Assembly: GCF_006335145.1 (NCBI RefSeq)
Contig: NZ_VDMN01000006.1
Location: 124,001 to 188,000 of the forward strand
Length of the DNA: 64,000 bases
Direction of reading: 5' to 3'
Source of the DNA: Aliirhizobium smilacinae
Lineage (GTDB): Bacteria; Pseudomonadota; Alphaproteobacteria; Rhizobiales; Rhizobiaceae
Shown here: positions 1 to 7,934 of the stretch, one piece after another
How positions within the stretch are numbered: position 1 is the stretch's first letter
How the letters are laid out: the number at the start of each line of letters is the position of its first letter
The notes under the pieces: model-generated
Database searches by the model: none
The model's input: only the letters and a program-made list of their open reading frames with translations
Told to the model about the DNA's origin: nothing
Translations under genes and position numbers: made by a program

Positions 1-196
1 GTTTCCAGGTATCCGGATTGTGGCAATAGACGCAACGGAACAGGCAACCGGCCATGAAGAAGACGAAGCGCATGCCCGGTCCATCAACTGCGGCTCCGCT
101 TTCAACGGAATGCAGGTACCCGAAATCCGTCGAGGAGTGGGTGCCGGCGGGGGCGTGCGTCTTCGGCGGGCGCATGATCGCTCGATGAATGTCCAT
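1..196 (-). CDS. pflA: Pyruvate formate-lyase activating enzyme (5' part, cut by window edge)
   Basis: Radical-SAM enzyme that installs the glycyl radical on PflB using a [4Fe-4S] cluster and S-adenosylmethionine. About 65 N-terminal codons are visible on the minus strand; the rest lies outside the window. The visible part contains GYLHSVESG, then VDGPGMRFVFF and the cluster-binding CxxxCxxC motif (GCLFRCVYCHNPDTW), which is diagnostic of PflA. The ATG whose first base is 196 is the likely start; the frame stays open a little upstream without another good start, and a second in-frame ATG lies seven codons inside. It follows pflB by 83 bp in the same direction, with a strong hairpin between them, so the two are probably co-transcribed. 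Confidence 0.93.
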   Translation of the reverse strand, partial: MDIHRAIMRPPKTHAPAGTHSSTDFGYLHSVESGAAVDGPGMRFVFFMAGCLFRCVYCHNPDTWK

Positions 197-234
197 GGGG
201 CAACTCGTATCTAGAAGAATTCGGGTCAACAGCG

Positions 235-263
235 TGGGCGCATATGGGTTCCATATGCGCCCA
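235..263 (-). promoter_or_regulatory. Strong hairpin between pflB and pflA
   Basis: A perfect inverted repeat with 13-bp arms (TGGGCGCATATGG and its complement) and a 3-nt loop lies in the pflB-pflA gap. No T-run follows on the minus strand, so it does not look like a simple intrinsic terminator. It could stabilise the pflB 3' end and hold activase expression below that of its substrate; that role is inference. Confidence 0.6.
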
Positions 264-279
264 GCTTAACGTCTAAACG

Positions 280-2538
280 TTACATTTTCGAATGGAACGT
301 GCGGGAGATAACATCGAGCTGCTGTTCACGTGTCAGCTTGACGAAATTGACCGCATATCCCGACACGCGAACCGTCAACTGCGGATACAGTTCCGGATGG
401 TCCATTGCATGGACGAGCGTGTCGCGATTGAAGACGTTGACGTTGACATGGAAACCGCCTGCAGCCGAGTAGGCATCCAGGCAATTTGCCAGGTTCCTGG
501 CGCGTTCCTCGTCGGTCCGCCCAAGTGAATCGGGCGTTGCCGAAGCCGTCCAGGAGATGCCGTCGAGAGCGGAATCGTAGGGGATCTTGGCAACCGATGC
601 GCCGGCTGCGACGAAGCCCTTGGTATCACGACCGTTCATCGGGTTTGCGCCCGGTGCGAAAGGCTCGCCTGCGCGGCGGCCGTCCGGCGTATTGCCCGTC
701 TTCTTGCCGTAGACCACGTTGGAGGTGATCGTCAGCACCGACTGTGTCGGCATCGAGTTACGATAGAAGTAGGGCTGTGCAGCGATCTTCTTCATGAAGG
801 TTTCGGTCAACCAGACAGCGATCGAGTCAACGCTGTCGTCGTTGTTGCCGTAAGCGGGGTAGGTACCTTCGATCTTGTAATCGACGGCGAGACCTGCCTC
901 GTTGCGGATGACCTTGACCTTGGCGTGCTTGATGGCCGACAGACTGTCCGCTGCGACCGACAGGCCGGCAATGCCGCATGCCATGGTGCGCAGAATGTCG
1001 CGGTCATGCAGCGCCATTTCGATACGCTCGTAAGCGTATTTGTCGTGCATGTAATGGACGGTGTTCAGCGCCTTGACATAGGTCTGGGCCAGCCAGTCCA
1101 TCATCTTGTCGAACTTGGCCATGACTTCGTCGTAATCGAGGACGTCGCCCTTGATCGGTTCGAAGCCCTTGGCAACGACTGCGCCGCTCTTTTCGTCGAC
1201 GCCGCCATTGATCGCATAAAGCAGAGCCTTTGCGAGGTTGGAGCGGGCACCGAAGAACTGCATCTGCTTGCCGATCCGCATGGCGGAGACGCAGCAGGCA
1301 ATGCCGTAGTCGTCACCCCATTTGGGCCGCATCAGGTCGTCGTTTTCGTATTGGATGGCGCTGGTATCGGCCGACACCTTGGCGCAGAAGGTCTTGAAAC
1401 CATCCGGCAGCTTGGTGCTCCACAGCACGGTCAGGTTCGGTTCAGGAGCCGGGCCGAGGTTGTAGAGCGTATGCAGGAATCGGAAGCTCGACTTGGTTAC
1501 CAGCGGACGACCGTCTTCACCGACGCCACCGATCGATTCCGTTACCCAGGTCGGATCGCCCGAGAACAGCTGGTCATACTCTGGCGTACGCAGGAAGCGA
1601 ACGATCCGGAGCTTGATGATCATGTCATCGATCAGTTCCTGGGCCTGTTCTTCATTCAGCAGGCCTGCGTCGATATCGCGCTGGATGTAAATGTCGAGGA
1701 AGGTCGAGACACGGCCGAGCGACATGGCCGCACCGTTCTGTTCCTTGACGGCTGCAAGATAAGCGAAATACGTCCACTGAATGGCTTCGCGGGCGTTTAC
1801 GGCCGGACGCGAAACATCATAGCCGTATTTGGCGGCCATTTCCTTCAGTTCGTCGAGAGCGCGGTACTGTTCCGACAGTTCTTCGCGCAACCGCATCACG
1901 TCGTCGTTGAAGACTTCGTTTTCGAGACCGCGGAAGTCCTTCAGGCGGAAGGCGCGCAGTGCATCCGTGCCATAGAGGGCAACGCGGCGATAGTCGCCGA
2001 TGATGCGGCCGCGACCGTAGGCGTCCGGCAGACCGGTGATGACGCCGGACTTGCGAGCGGCAAGGATTTCAGGGCTGTAGACGTCGAAGATACCCTGGTT
2101 GTGGCTCTTGCGATATTTGGTCCAGACCTCGTGGACCGACGGATCGAGCTTGAAGCCAAAGGCTTCGAGACCGTTTTCCACCATGCGGAGGCCGCCATTC
2201 GGCATGATCGCGCGCTTCAGGGGCGCGTCGGTCTGCAGGCCGACGATCAGCTCGATGTCCTTGGCGATATAACCTGCATCATGTGCGGTGATCGTCGAGG
2301 CGCGGTCGGCGGAAACATCCAGAACACCCTTCTTGCGTTCTTCAGCAAGGAGTACTCCGAGTGTTTCCCAGACCTTTAAGGTGCGTGGCGTGGGGCCTGC
2401 GAGAAAGGCGGCGTCGGCCTCGTAGGGCTTGTAGTTGTTTTGAATGAAGTCGCGCACGTCGACGGCGTTGCGCCACTTTTCGCCCTTGAAATCGGCCCAA
2501 GGGTCGGCGGGGACGATTGTCTGGGAAAGGATGCCCAT
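280..2538 (-). CDS. pflB: Formate C-acetyltransferase (pyruvate formate-lyase)
   Basis: Cytoplasmic glycyl-radical enzyme converting pyruvate and CoA to acetyl-CoA and formate without oxygen. The 752-aa product has the tandem catalytic cysteines in GIACCVSAM (C415-C416) and the C-terminal glycyl-radical motif RVSGYAVNF with Gly727, followed by the usual short tail. Length and motifs match full-length PflB. I chose the ATG at 2538 because AGGAAG lies just upstream; an in-frame ATG 11 codons earlier has a poorer context and adds a non-conserved stretch. The gene is first in a pflB-pflA unit and an FNR/FixK-type box lies about 130 bp upstream, consistent with low-oxygen control. PFL is not a common enzyme in rhizobia. 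Confidence 0.96.
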   Translation of the reverse strand: MGILSQTIVPADPWADFKGEKWRNAVDVRDFIQNNYKPYEADAAFLAGPTPRTLKVWETLGVLLAEERKKGVLDVSADRASTITAHDAGYIAKDIELIVGLQTDAPLKRAIMPNGGLRMVENGLEAFGFKLDPSVHEVWTKYRKSHNQGIFDVYSPEILAARKSGVITGLPDAYGRGRIIGDYRRVALYGTDALRAFRLKDFRGLENEVFNDDVMRLREELSEQYRALDELKEMAAKYGYDVSRPAVNAREAIQWTYFAYLAAVKEQNGAAMSLGRVSTFLDIYIQRDIDAGLLNEEQAQELIDDMIIKLRIVRFLRTPEYDQLFSGDPTWVTESIGGVGEDGRPLVTKSSFRFLHTLYNLGPAPEPNLTVLWSTKLPDGFKTFCAKVSADTSAIQYENDDLMRPKWGDDYGIACCVSAMRIGKQMQFFGARSNLAKALLYAINGGVDEKSGAVVAKGFEPIKGDVLDYDEVMAKFDKMMDWLAQTYVKALNTVHYMHDKYAYERIEMALHDRDILRTMACGIAGLSVAADSLSAIKHAKVKVIRNEAGLAVDYKIEGTYPAYGNNDDSVDSIAVWLTETFMKKIAAQPYFYRNSMPTQSVLTITSNVVYGKKTGNTPDGRRAGEPFAPGANPMNGRDTKGFVAAGASVAKIPYDSALDGISWTASATPDSLGRTDEERARNLANCLDAYSAAGGFHVNVNVFNRDTLVHAMDHPELYPQLTVRVSGYAVNFVKLTREQQLDVISRTFHSKM

Positions 2539-2667
2539 TTGTCTTCTTCCTTTTGCTTTGCCTTTCGGCATTGGTGAAGCGCCCTCCCAACCACGACCCC
2601 AACAGACCAGAGCCTGACAGGACCGCAGCTTCCATCAGCAACTTACCAATATAGTGGACATCGAAGT

Positions 2668-2681
2668 TTGATCCCGATCAA
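2668..2681. promoter_or_regulatory. FNR/FixK-type box upstream of pflB
   Basis: TTGATCCCGATCAA matches the consensus TTGAT-N4-ATCAA in all ten fixed positions. It lies between divergent pflB (start 2538) and kdgK (start 2792). About 130 bp to the pflB start leaves room for a box near -41 with an untranslated leader, so activation of pflB by an FNR/FixK protein at low oxygen is the simplest reading. Confidence 0.8.
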
Positions 2682-2791
2682 CGTGGGAATTGATCAGTGT
2701 GAATATGGTCCGGCTCAGCGCTGGACGAAATCTTTATCCAGGCCCCTATATCGGACGGCGCGATGCCTTTGGGGGGCGGAAGGGAGGCAAA

Positions 2792-3772
2792 ATGCCACTG
2801 GAAATACGCGTAGCCTCGATCGGCGAGTGCATGGTCGAGTTGCAACGCAAGCCGGACGGCTCGATTACGCAGGCTTTCGGAGGTGACACTTTCAATACCG
2901 CTGCCTATCTGGCACGGTTGGGCGCGGGTTTGGGACCATTCGTCTCATATATAACCGCAATCGGAGACGATCCTTTCAGCGAGGACATGGCGGCATTCTG
3001 GAACGCCCAGGGTGTCGACGATCATCTCGTGCTACGCCGAAAGGGTCGCAGGCCCGGTCTTTACTTCATCAAGACGGACACGACCGGTGAGCGTCGCTTC
3101 TTCTACTGGCGCGGTGAGGCCGCCGCCCGTGAAACTTTCGAAGGCGAAGGTTCTGACGAACTTCTTGCCGCGCTCGAAGGATTTACGAGCGTCTATGTCT
3201 CCGGCATCAGCCTGGCCGTCTTGAAGCCTGAAAGCCGCGAGCGGCTGCTCGTAAGGCTGGAAGAACTCGCACGTGCCGGTATCGCCGTCGATTTCGATGG
3301 AAATTATCGACCGTTGCTCTGGGGCGGCATCGAAAACGCACGTGCGGCCTATGAGCGCGTCATCGCATTCTCGACCCGCGTTCTCGTCACCATCGAGGAA
3401 CTGGAAGTGTTTGGGCTCGCGCAGACCATGGAAGCTGGCATCGCATATTTTGCAAAAATGCCGCAGCTCGAAGTGGTCATCAAGGATGGGCCTGGTGATG
3501 CCACGCTCATTCACGGAGGCAAGATCGAAAAGGTACCTGCCACCAAAATCGAGAAAGTTGTCGACACGACCGCTGCCGGCGACAGTTTTTCAGCAACCTA
3601 TATTTTAGGCCGAAGCCTTGGTATCGAACCTGCGGAGGCAGCACGTCGTGCCCACGTCGTCGCTGGCGCTGTCGTTCAGCATCATGGTGCAATTATCCCG
3701 AAAGACGCCACACCCGACGTCTTCAAAACTGAGATCGCCAGTCGCGGCAATTTAACCACCGCAGCAGAATAG
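2792..3772 (+). CDS. kdgK: 2-keto-3-deoxygluconate kinase (PfkB family)
   Basis: Phosphorylates 2-keto-3-deoxygluconate (KDG) to KDPG, the last committed step of the pectin branch before KDPG aldolase. The 326-aa product has the PfkB N-terminal signature around GGDTFNTAAYLARLG and the C-terminal signature DTTAAGDSFSATY, in which D264 is the expected catalytic base. GGGAGG a few bases upstream supports the ATG at 2792; the frame is open further upstream but that part does not resemble the family. First gene of kdgK-kdgT-yhcH-kduI-kduD; the neighbours identify KDG rather than another sugar as substrate. No KDPG aldolase is present in the window. Confidence 0.9.
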   Translation: MPLEIRVASIGECMVELQRKPDGSITQAFGGDTFNTAAYLARLGAGLGPFVSYITAIGDDPFSEDMAAFWNAQGVDDHLVLRRKGRRPGLYFIKTDTTGERRFFYWRGEAAARETFEGEGSDELLAALEGFTSVYVSGISLAVLKPESRERLLVRLEELARAGIAVDFDGNYRPLLWGGIENARAAYERVIAFSTRVLVTIEELEVFGLAQTMEAGIAYFAKMPQLEVVIKDGPGDATLIHGGKIEKVPATKIEKVVDTTAAGDSFSATYILGRSLGIEPAEAARRAHVVAGAVVQHHGAIIPKDATPDVFKTEIASRGNLTTAAE

Positions 3773-3801
3773 CGAACTCAATATTTAGGAGGAATACAAA
3801 G

Positions 3802-4818
3802 ATGAATATTAAAAAGGCAATTGATAGGGTACCCGGCGGATTGATGCTTGTGCCGCTTATTCTCGGCGCACTTTGCAAAACCTTCTTTCCCTGGGCCGGA
3901 AGTTATTTCGGTTCGTTCACCAACGGTCTGATTGCAGGCACCGTGCCGATCCTGGCCGTATGGTTCTTCTGCATGGGTACCTCCATCGATCTTCGCGCAA
4001 CCGGCACGGTTCTGCGCAAGTCTGGTAACCTCGTCGTCGTCAAGACGCTCGTTGCCTGGGGTGCCACTTACATCGCGGCTCAGTTCCTGCCGCTCGAAGG
4101 CGTGCAGTCTGGCCTTTTCATGGGCTTCTCGGCTCTCGCTATCTGCGCCGCAATGGACATGACCAACGGTGGTCTTTACGCCGCGATCATGCAGCAATAT
4201 GGCAGCAAGGAAGAATCGGGCGCCTTCGTTCTGATGTCGATCGAATCGGGCCCGCTGGTCTCGATGCTGATCCTCGGTGCAGCTGGTGTTGCAACCTTCG
4301 AACCGCACCTGTTCGTCGGCGCCGTCCTGCCCTTCCTGATCGGCTTCATCCTCGGCAACCTCGACAAGGACCTGCGCGCCTTCTTCAAGGGCGGCGTCAC
4401 CACCCTGATCCCGTTCTTCGGCTTTGCTCTCGGTAACGGCATCGACCTGCATGTCATCGCCCAGACCGGTCTCGGCGGCATCCTGCTCGGCGTCATCGTC
4501 ATCGTCGTCACCGGTATCCCGCTGATGCTCGCCGACAAAATCATTGGTGGCGGTAATGGTACTGCCGGTCTCGCTGCCTCGTCGGCTGCCGGTGCTGCTG
4601 TCGCCAACCCGATGATCATCGCCGAAATGGCTCCGCAGTTTAAGCCTGCCGCCGCCGCCGCCACCTCGCTGGTTGCTGCCGCTTGCTTGACCACTGCGAT
4701 CCTGGTTCCGATCCTGACCGGCATCTACGCCAAGTACATGAAGAAGCGGGCTGGTGTTGTCGAAACTGTTCAGGCCGACGCTGCCGACGCAGGTGACACC
4801 CTGAAGACTGCCCACTAA
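3802..4818 (+). CDS. kdgT: 2-keto-3-deoxygluconate permease
   Basis: Inner-membrane carrier of the KdgT family, which imports 2-keto-3-deoxygluconate by H+ symport. The 338-aa protein opens with MNIKKAIDRVPGGLMLVPL, typical of KdgT, and has about ten hydrophobic segments rich in Gly and Ala, with a short charged C-terminal tail. A strong AGGAGG lies before the start. It follows kdgK by 29 bp, so the operon couples uptake and phosphorylation of KDG. Confidence 0.92.
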   Translation: MNIKKAIDRVPGGLMLVPLILGALCKTFFPWAGSYFGSFTNGLIAGTVPILAVWFFCMGTSIDLRATGTVLRKSGNLVVVKTLVAWGATYIAAQFLPLEGVQSGLFMGFSALAICAAMDMTNGGLYAAIMQQYGSKEESGAFVLMSIESGPLVSMLILGAAGVATFEPHLFVGAVLPFLIGFILGNLDKDLRAFFKGGVTTLIPFFGFALGNGIDLHVIAQTGLGGILLGVIVIVVTGIPLMLADKIIGGGNGTAGLAASSAAGAAVANPMIIAEMAPQFKPAAAAATSLVAAACLTTAILVPILTGIYAKYMKKRAGVVETVQADAADAGDTLKTAH

Positions 4819-4827
4819 GCTCTGAAC

Positions 4828-4853
4828 GGGGCCGGCGCTTCGCCTCCGGCCCC
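4828..4853 (+). other. Intra-operon hairpin after kdgT
   Basis: GGGGCCGG and its exact complement are separated by 10 nt in the kdgT-yhcH gap. No T-tract follows, so it is more likely an mRNA stability or partial-attenuation element than a terminator. Confidence 0.45.
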
Positions 4854-4879
4854 AATCCGTTCATTCAAGGAATAACGTC

Positions 4880-5341
4880 ATGTATCTCAGCAATCTCGCC
4901 ACGCTCGACCGCGACGCTGCAACGCTGCCGGCAAATATCCAGAAAGGCCTGAAGTTCTTGGCCGAAACGGATATTGCCGCATTGCCCGCCGGACGTGTCG
5001 ATATCGAAGGCGACACCATCTTCGCCCTGATCCAGGATTACGACACCGCCCCCAAGGCCGAGAAGCGTCCTGAATCCCACGCCCGCTACATCGACATCCA
5101 GTTCGTATTCAGTGGCCGCGAGATCATCGGTTATGCACCGCTTGCCGCAGACTACACGGTCGAAGAAGATCTTTTCGAGAGCAAGGACGTCAAGTTCTAC
5201 TCCAAAGTCACCGACGAGACCGATCTTCTTCTCGGAGCTGGCGCATATGCCGTCTTCTATCCCACCGACATCCATCGTCCAGGCTGTGCCGCAGAGGCAC
5301 AAGGCAAGGTGCGTAAGGTCGTCATCAAGCTTCTAGCCTGA
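4880..5341 (+). CDS. YhcH/YjgK/YiaL (DUF386) cupin-like sugar-metabolism protein
   Basis: 153-aa protein of the YhcH/YjgK/YiaL family. The family core appears as ESHARYIDIQFVFSGREIIGY, with candidate metal-binding His and acidic residues of a small beta-barrel, and a second His-rich stretch near the end (YPTDIHRPG). Members commonly sit in sugar-acid operons and are thought to act as anomerases or isomerases; the exact reaction here is unknown. Its place between the KDG permease and kduI suggests a helper role on a keto-deoxy sugar, for instance ring opening or anomer exchange. That role is inferred from context only. Confidence 0.85.
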   Translation: MYLSNLATLDRDAATLPANIQKGLKFLAETDIAALPAGRVDIEGDTIFALIQDYDTAPKAEKRPESHARYIDIQFVFSGREIIGYAPLAADYTVEEDLFESKDVKFYSKVTDETDLLLGAGAYAVFYPTDIHRPGCAAEAQGKVRKVVIKLLA

Positions 5342-5388
5342 TAAGACCAGCACCGCAGACATTCTATCATACTTAGAGGAGTAATATC

Positions 5389-6231
5389 ATGGACATCCGC
5401 TATTCGGCCAACCAGAAGGACTTCAAGCGCTATACGACCGAGGAAACGCGCGCCGAATTCCTGATCGAAAAGGTCTTCGCCGATGACGAGATCGTCGCCA
5501 CCTATAGCCACGTCGACCGTATGGTCGTATTCGGCTGCAAGCCGGTCAACGAAGCCGTTCCGCTCGACAAGGGCATCGACTGCATGAAGAATTTCGGCAC
5601 GAATTACGTGCTGGAGCGCCGCGAACTCGGCATCTTCAACCTTGGCGGCGAAGGTTCGGTCGAGGTCGATGGCGAGACCTACAATCTCGCTTTCAAGGAT
5701 TGCCTCTACGTCACCAAGGGTCACAAGTCGGTTGTCTTCACGAGCAAGGACAAGGCCAATCCGGCCAAGTTCTACATGATCTCGGCTCCGGCCCATAAGG
5801 TCTGCAAGACGACCTTCCTGTCGATCGCAGATGCCCAGAAGAAGCCGGTTGGCGACAATTCGACGGCCAACAAGCGCGTCATCAACCAGTTCATCCACCC
5901 GGACGTTCTGGAAACCTGCCAGCTTTCGATGGGCCTGACCGAACTCGATCCGGGCAATGTCTGGAACACGATGCCGGCTCACACCCATGAGCGCCGCTCG
6001 GAAATCTACTACTACTTCAACATCGCCGAAAATCAGGCTGTCTTCCACATGATGGGTGAAGGCGAGGAGACCCGCCATATCCTCGTACAGAACGACCAGG
6101 CCGTCATTTCCCCGTCGTGGTCGATCCATGCCGGTTGCGGCACTGCCAACTACACGTTCATCTGGGCAATGTGCGGCGAAAACCTGACCTTCGACGACAT
6201 GGACCACATCGCCATCAGCGACCTGCGCTAA
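5389..6231 (+). CDS. kduI: 5-keto-4-deoxyuronate isomerase
   Basis: Isomerises 5-keto-4-deoxyuronate, released from pectin oligomers by oligogalacturonate lyases, to 2,5-diketo-3-deoxygluconate. The 280-aa length matches KduI. The start MDIRYSANQKDFKRY and the zinc-binding cupin motif PAHTHERRSEIYYYF (HxH then Glu) are characteristic, and the C-terminal WSIHAGCGTANYTFIW carries the later metal His. AGAGGAG precedes the ATG. Next gene kduD encodes the following reductase. Confidence 0.95.
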   Translation: MDIRYSANQKDFKRYTTEETRAEFLIEKVFADDEIVATYSHVDRMVVFGCKPVNEAVPLDKGIDCMKNFGTNYVLERRELGIFNLGGEGSVEVDGETYNLAFKDCLYVTKGHKSVVFTSKDKANPAKFYMISAPAHKVCKTTFLSIADAQKKPVGDNSTANKRVINQFIHPDVLETCQLSMGLTELDPGNVWNTMPAHTHERRSEIYYYFNIAENQAVFHMMGEGEETRHILVQNDQAVISPSWSIHAGCGTANYTFIWAMCGENLTFDDMDHIAISDLR

Positions 6232-6243
6232 GTCGGTCTAAAG

Positions 6244-6269
6244 CGGAGCGGCAATCATATGCCGCTCCG
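6244..6269 (+). other. Hairpin with T-rich tail between kduI and kduD
   Basis: CGGAGCGGCA and its exact complement (10-bp arms, 6-nt loop) are followed by ATTTCTTTC. This resembles a weak intrinsic terminator or attenuator inside the operon and may lower kduD output relative to kduI. Confidence 0.5.
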
Positions 6270-6301
6270 ATTTCTTTCAATATAGGCAAGGATTTAAGAT
6301 A

Positions 6302-7087
6302 TTGAGTTACGCAGATAGCTTTTCGCTCAAGGGCAAGGTCGCGCTGGTTACCGGCGCTTCCTACGGTATCGGTTTTGCTCTGGCCAGCGCGCTCGCTGAA
6401 GCCGGCGCCACGATCGCCTTCAACGATATCAACGAAGAATTCCTGAAAAAGGGTGTTGAGGCCTATAAGGCTGCCGGCATCGACGCCAAGGGTTATATCT
6501 GCGACGTTACCGACGAGCCGGGCGTGCAGAAGATGATCGCCGATATCGAAAAGGATCTCGGCCCGGTCGATATTCTCGTCAACAATGCCGGCATCATCAA
6601 GCGCGTGCCGATGCATGAAATGGACGTCAAGGATTTCCGCCAGGTCATCGACATCGACCTGACCGCTCCCTTCATCCTCGCCAAGGCCGTTATTCCCGGC
6701 ATGATCAAGCAGGGTGGTGGCAAGATCATCAACATTTGCTCGATGATGAGCGAGCTCGGCCGCGAAACCGTGTCCGCCTACGCTGCTGCCAAGGGCGGCC
6801 TGAAGATGCTGACCCGCAACATCGCTTCCGAATACGGCGCACTGAACATTCAGTGCAACGGCATCGGCCCGGGTTACATCGAAACGCCGCAGACCGCGCC
6901 GCTGCGCGAGCCCGGCCATCCGTTCAACTCCTTCATCCTGGCGAAAACCCCGGCAAACCGTTGGGGCACGACCGAAGACCTCAAGGGTCCGGCCGTCTTC
7001 CTTGCATCTGCCGCATCCGACTTCGTCAACGGTCACGTTCTTTATGTCGACGGCGGCATCCTCGCCTATATCGGCAAGCAGCCCTGA
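6302..7087 (+). CDS. kduD: 2-deoxy-D-gluconate 3-dehydrogenase (SDR)
   Basis: NAD(H)-dependent short-chain dehydrogenase that reduces 2,5-diketo-3-deoxygluconate to KDG, the substrate of KdgK. The 261-aa protein has the cofactor motif TGASYGIG near residue 20, NNAG near residue 95, and the catalytic Ser/Tyr/Lys set ending in YAAAKGG. The start is TTG with AAGGA upstream; translation from it gives MSYADSFSLKGKVALVTG, matching the family N-terminus. Last gene of the operon, closed by a strong terminator. Confidence 0.93.
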   Translation: MSYADSFSLKGKVALVTGASYGIGFALASALAEAGATIAFNDINEEFLKKGVEAYKAAGIDAKGYICDVTDEPGVQKMIADIEKDLGPVDILVNNAGIIKRVPMHEMDVKDFRQVIDIDLTAPFILAKAVIPGMIKQGGGKIINICSMMSELGRETVSAYAAAKGGLKMLTRNIASEYGALNIQCNGIGPGYIETPQTAPLREPGHPFNSFILAKTPANRWGTTEDLKGPAVFLASAASDFVNGHVLYVDGGILAYIGKQP

Positions 7088-7126
7088 TCCGTTCAGGCCT
7101 TTCAAGGCCTGACCATCAATCAACAA

Positions 7127-7156
7127 AACGCCGTCCGTGCTCGCACGGGCGGCGTT
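7127..7156. terminator. Bidirectional terminator between kduD and the Lrp-type gene
   Basis: AACGCCGTCCGTGC pairs with GCACGGGCGGCGTT (14-bp arms, one mismatch, 2-nt loop); the ends read AA on one side and TT on the other, suiting both converging genes. A second perfect 20-bp palindrome (half-site TCAGGCCTTT) lies just before it at 7093-7112. Confidence 0.8.
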
Positions 7157-7175
7157 TCTGCATTCTGGCTGAGGC

Positions 7176-7634
7176 TCAGCGGCTCTTTCTGCTGCGCGTC
7201 ATCAGAACGTTGCGGATCGAGAAGCTCGAATGGATGCGCAATACGCCCGGCAGGGCCGACAGAATCTCCTTGTGGATGCGCTCGAATTCGCCGGCATTGG
7301 CCACTTCGACGCGCAGAAAATAGTCCGACCCGCCGGTCATTAGAAAACATTCGCGGATTTCAGGATATTTGCGGACCGCGGCTTCAAAGCGGTTGAGATA
7401 GTCCTCAGTCTGCCGTTCGAGCGTGATGTTGATCAGCACGGCGATGCCGTTCTGGTCGTTGTCGACCAGCGCGGTATAACCGCGGATGACGCCCGCTTCT
7501 TCCAGCAACCGGATGCGGCGAAGACAGGCGGAGGGCGACAGGCCCACCTCTGCAGCGAGAGCCGCGTTGCTGGTGCGGGCATTGAGCCGCAACAGACGCA
7601 GGAGGTTGCGGTCGATGGCATCATGTATGGCCAT
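7176..7634 (-). CDS. Lrp/AsnC family transcriptional regulator (probable DadR)
   Basis: 152-aa Lrp/AsnC protein with an N-terminal helix-turn-helix (NAALAAEVGLSPSACLRRIRLLEEAGVI, here in two pieces: NAALAAEVGLSPSAC then LRRIRLLEEAGVI) and a C-terminal ligand-binding RAM domain (LRVEVANAGEFERIHKEIL region). GGAAGA lies about 8 nt before the ATG. It is divergent from dadA across a 300-bp promoter region, the usual arrangement of an Lrp-type activator that senses alanine and switches on D-amino-acid dehydrogenase. The name DadR is an inference from position. Confidence 0.88.
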   Translation of the reverse strand: MAIHDAIDRNLLRLLRLNARTSNAALAAEVGLSPSACLRRIRLLEEAGVIRGYTALVDNDQNGIAVLINITLERQTEDYLNRFEAAVRKYPEIRECFLMTGGSDYFLRVEVANAGEFERIHKEILSALPGVLRIHSSFSIRNVLMTRSRKSR

Positions 7635-7934
7635 GCAGATTCTTCCAAAATATCGCAGATTGTTTTTGTATTATCTCATTGGCGCAATCTTCTGCCATCA
7701 ATTGACGGGAAGTTCCACGATTATTTCATTATGTTCTTCCAAAAAAGAGGGGCGTGAACGAGTGATAAGGTGGCTGTTCTCAACGGCACGCGAGATCGAT
7801 GCCGTTTCCGTATCCCGAATGATCGACTTGCGCAGACGGGCGGGACGTTCTCCTATGAGATTCCGACCAGTCTCTGAGGTCGTTACGCACGCATTTGTCT
7901 TTAGAGCTTGAGCACGCAGAAATCGGGGAAGTCC
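7635..7934. promoter_or_regulatory. Divergent promoter region, Lrp-type gene / dadA
   Basis: AT-rich 300-bp intergenic region. TTCTTCCAAAA occurs twice in direct orientation (7640-7650 and 7734-7744), and GCAGATT is repeated just upstream of the regulator start with a loosely inverted copy near 7685-7694. Such imperfect, phased repeats are what Lrp-family proteins usually bind; the assignment is inferred. Confidence 0.45.
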
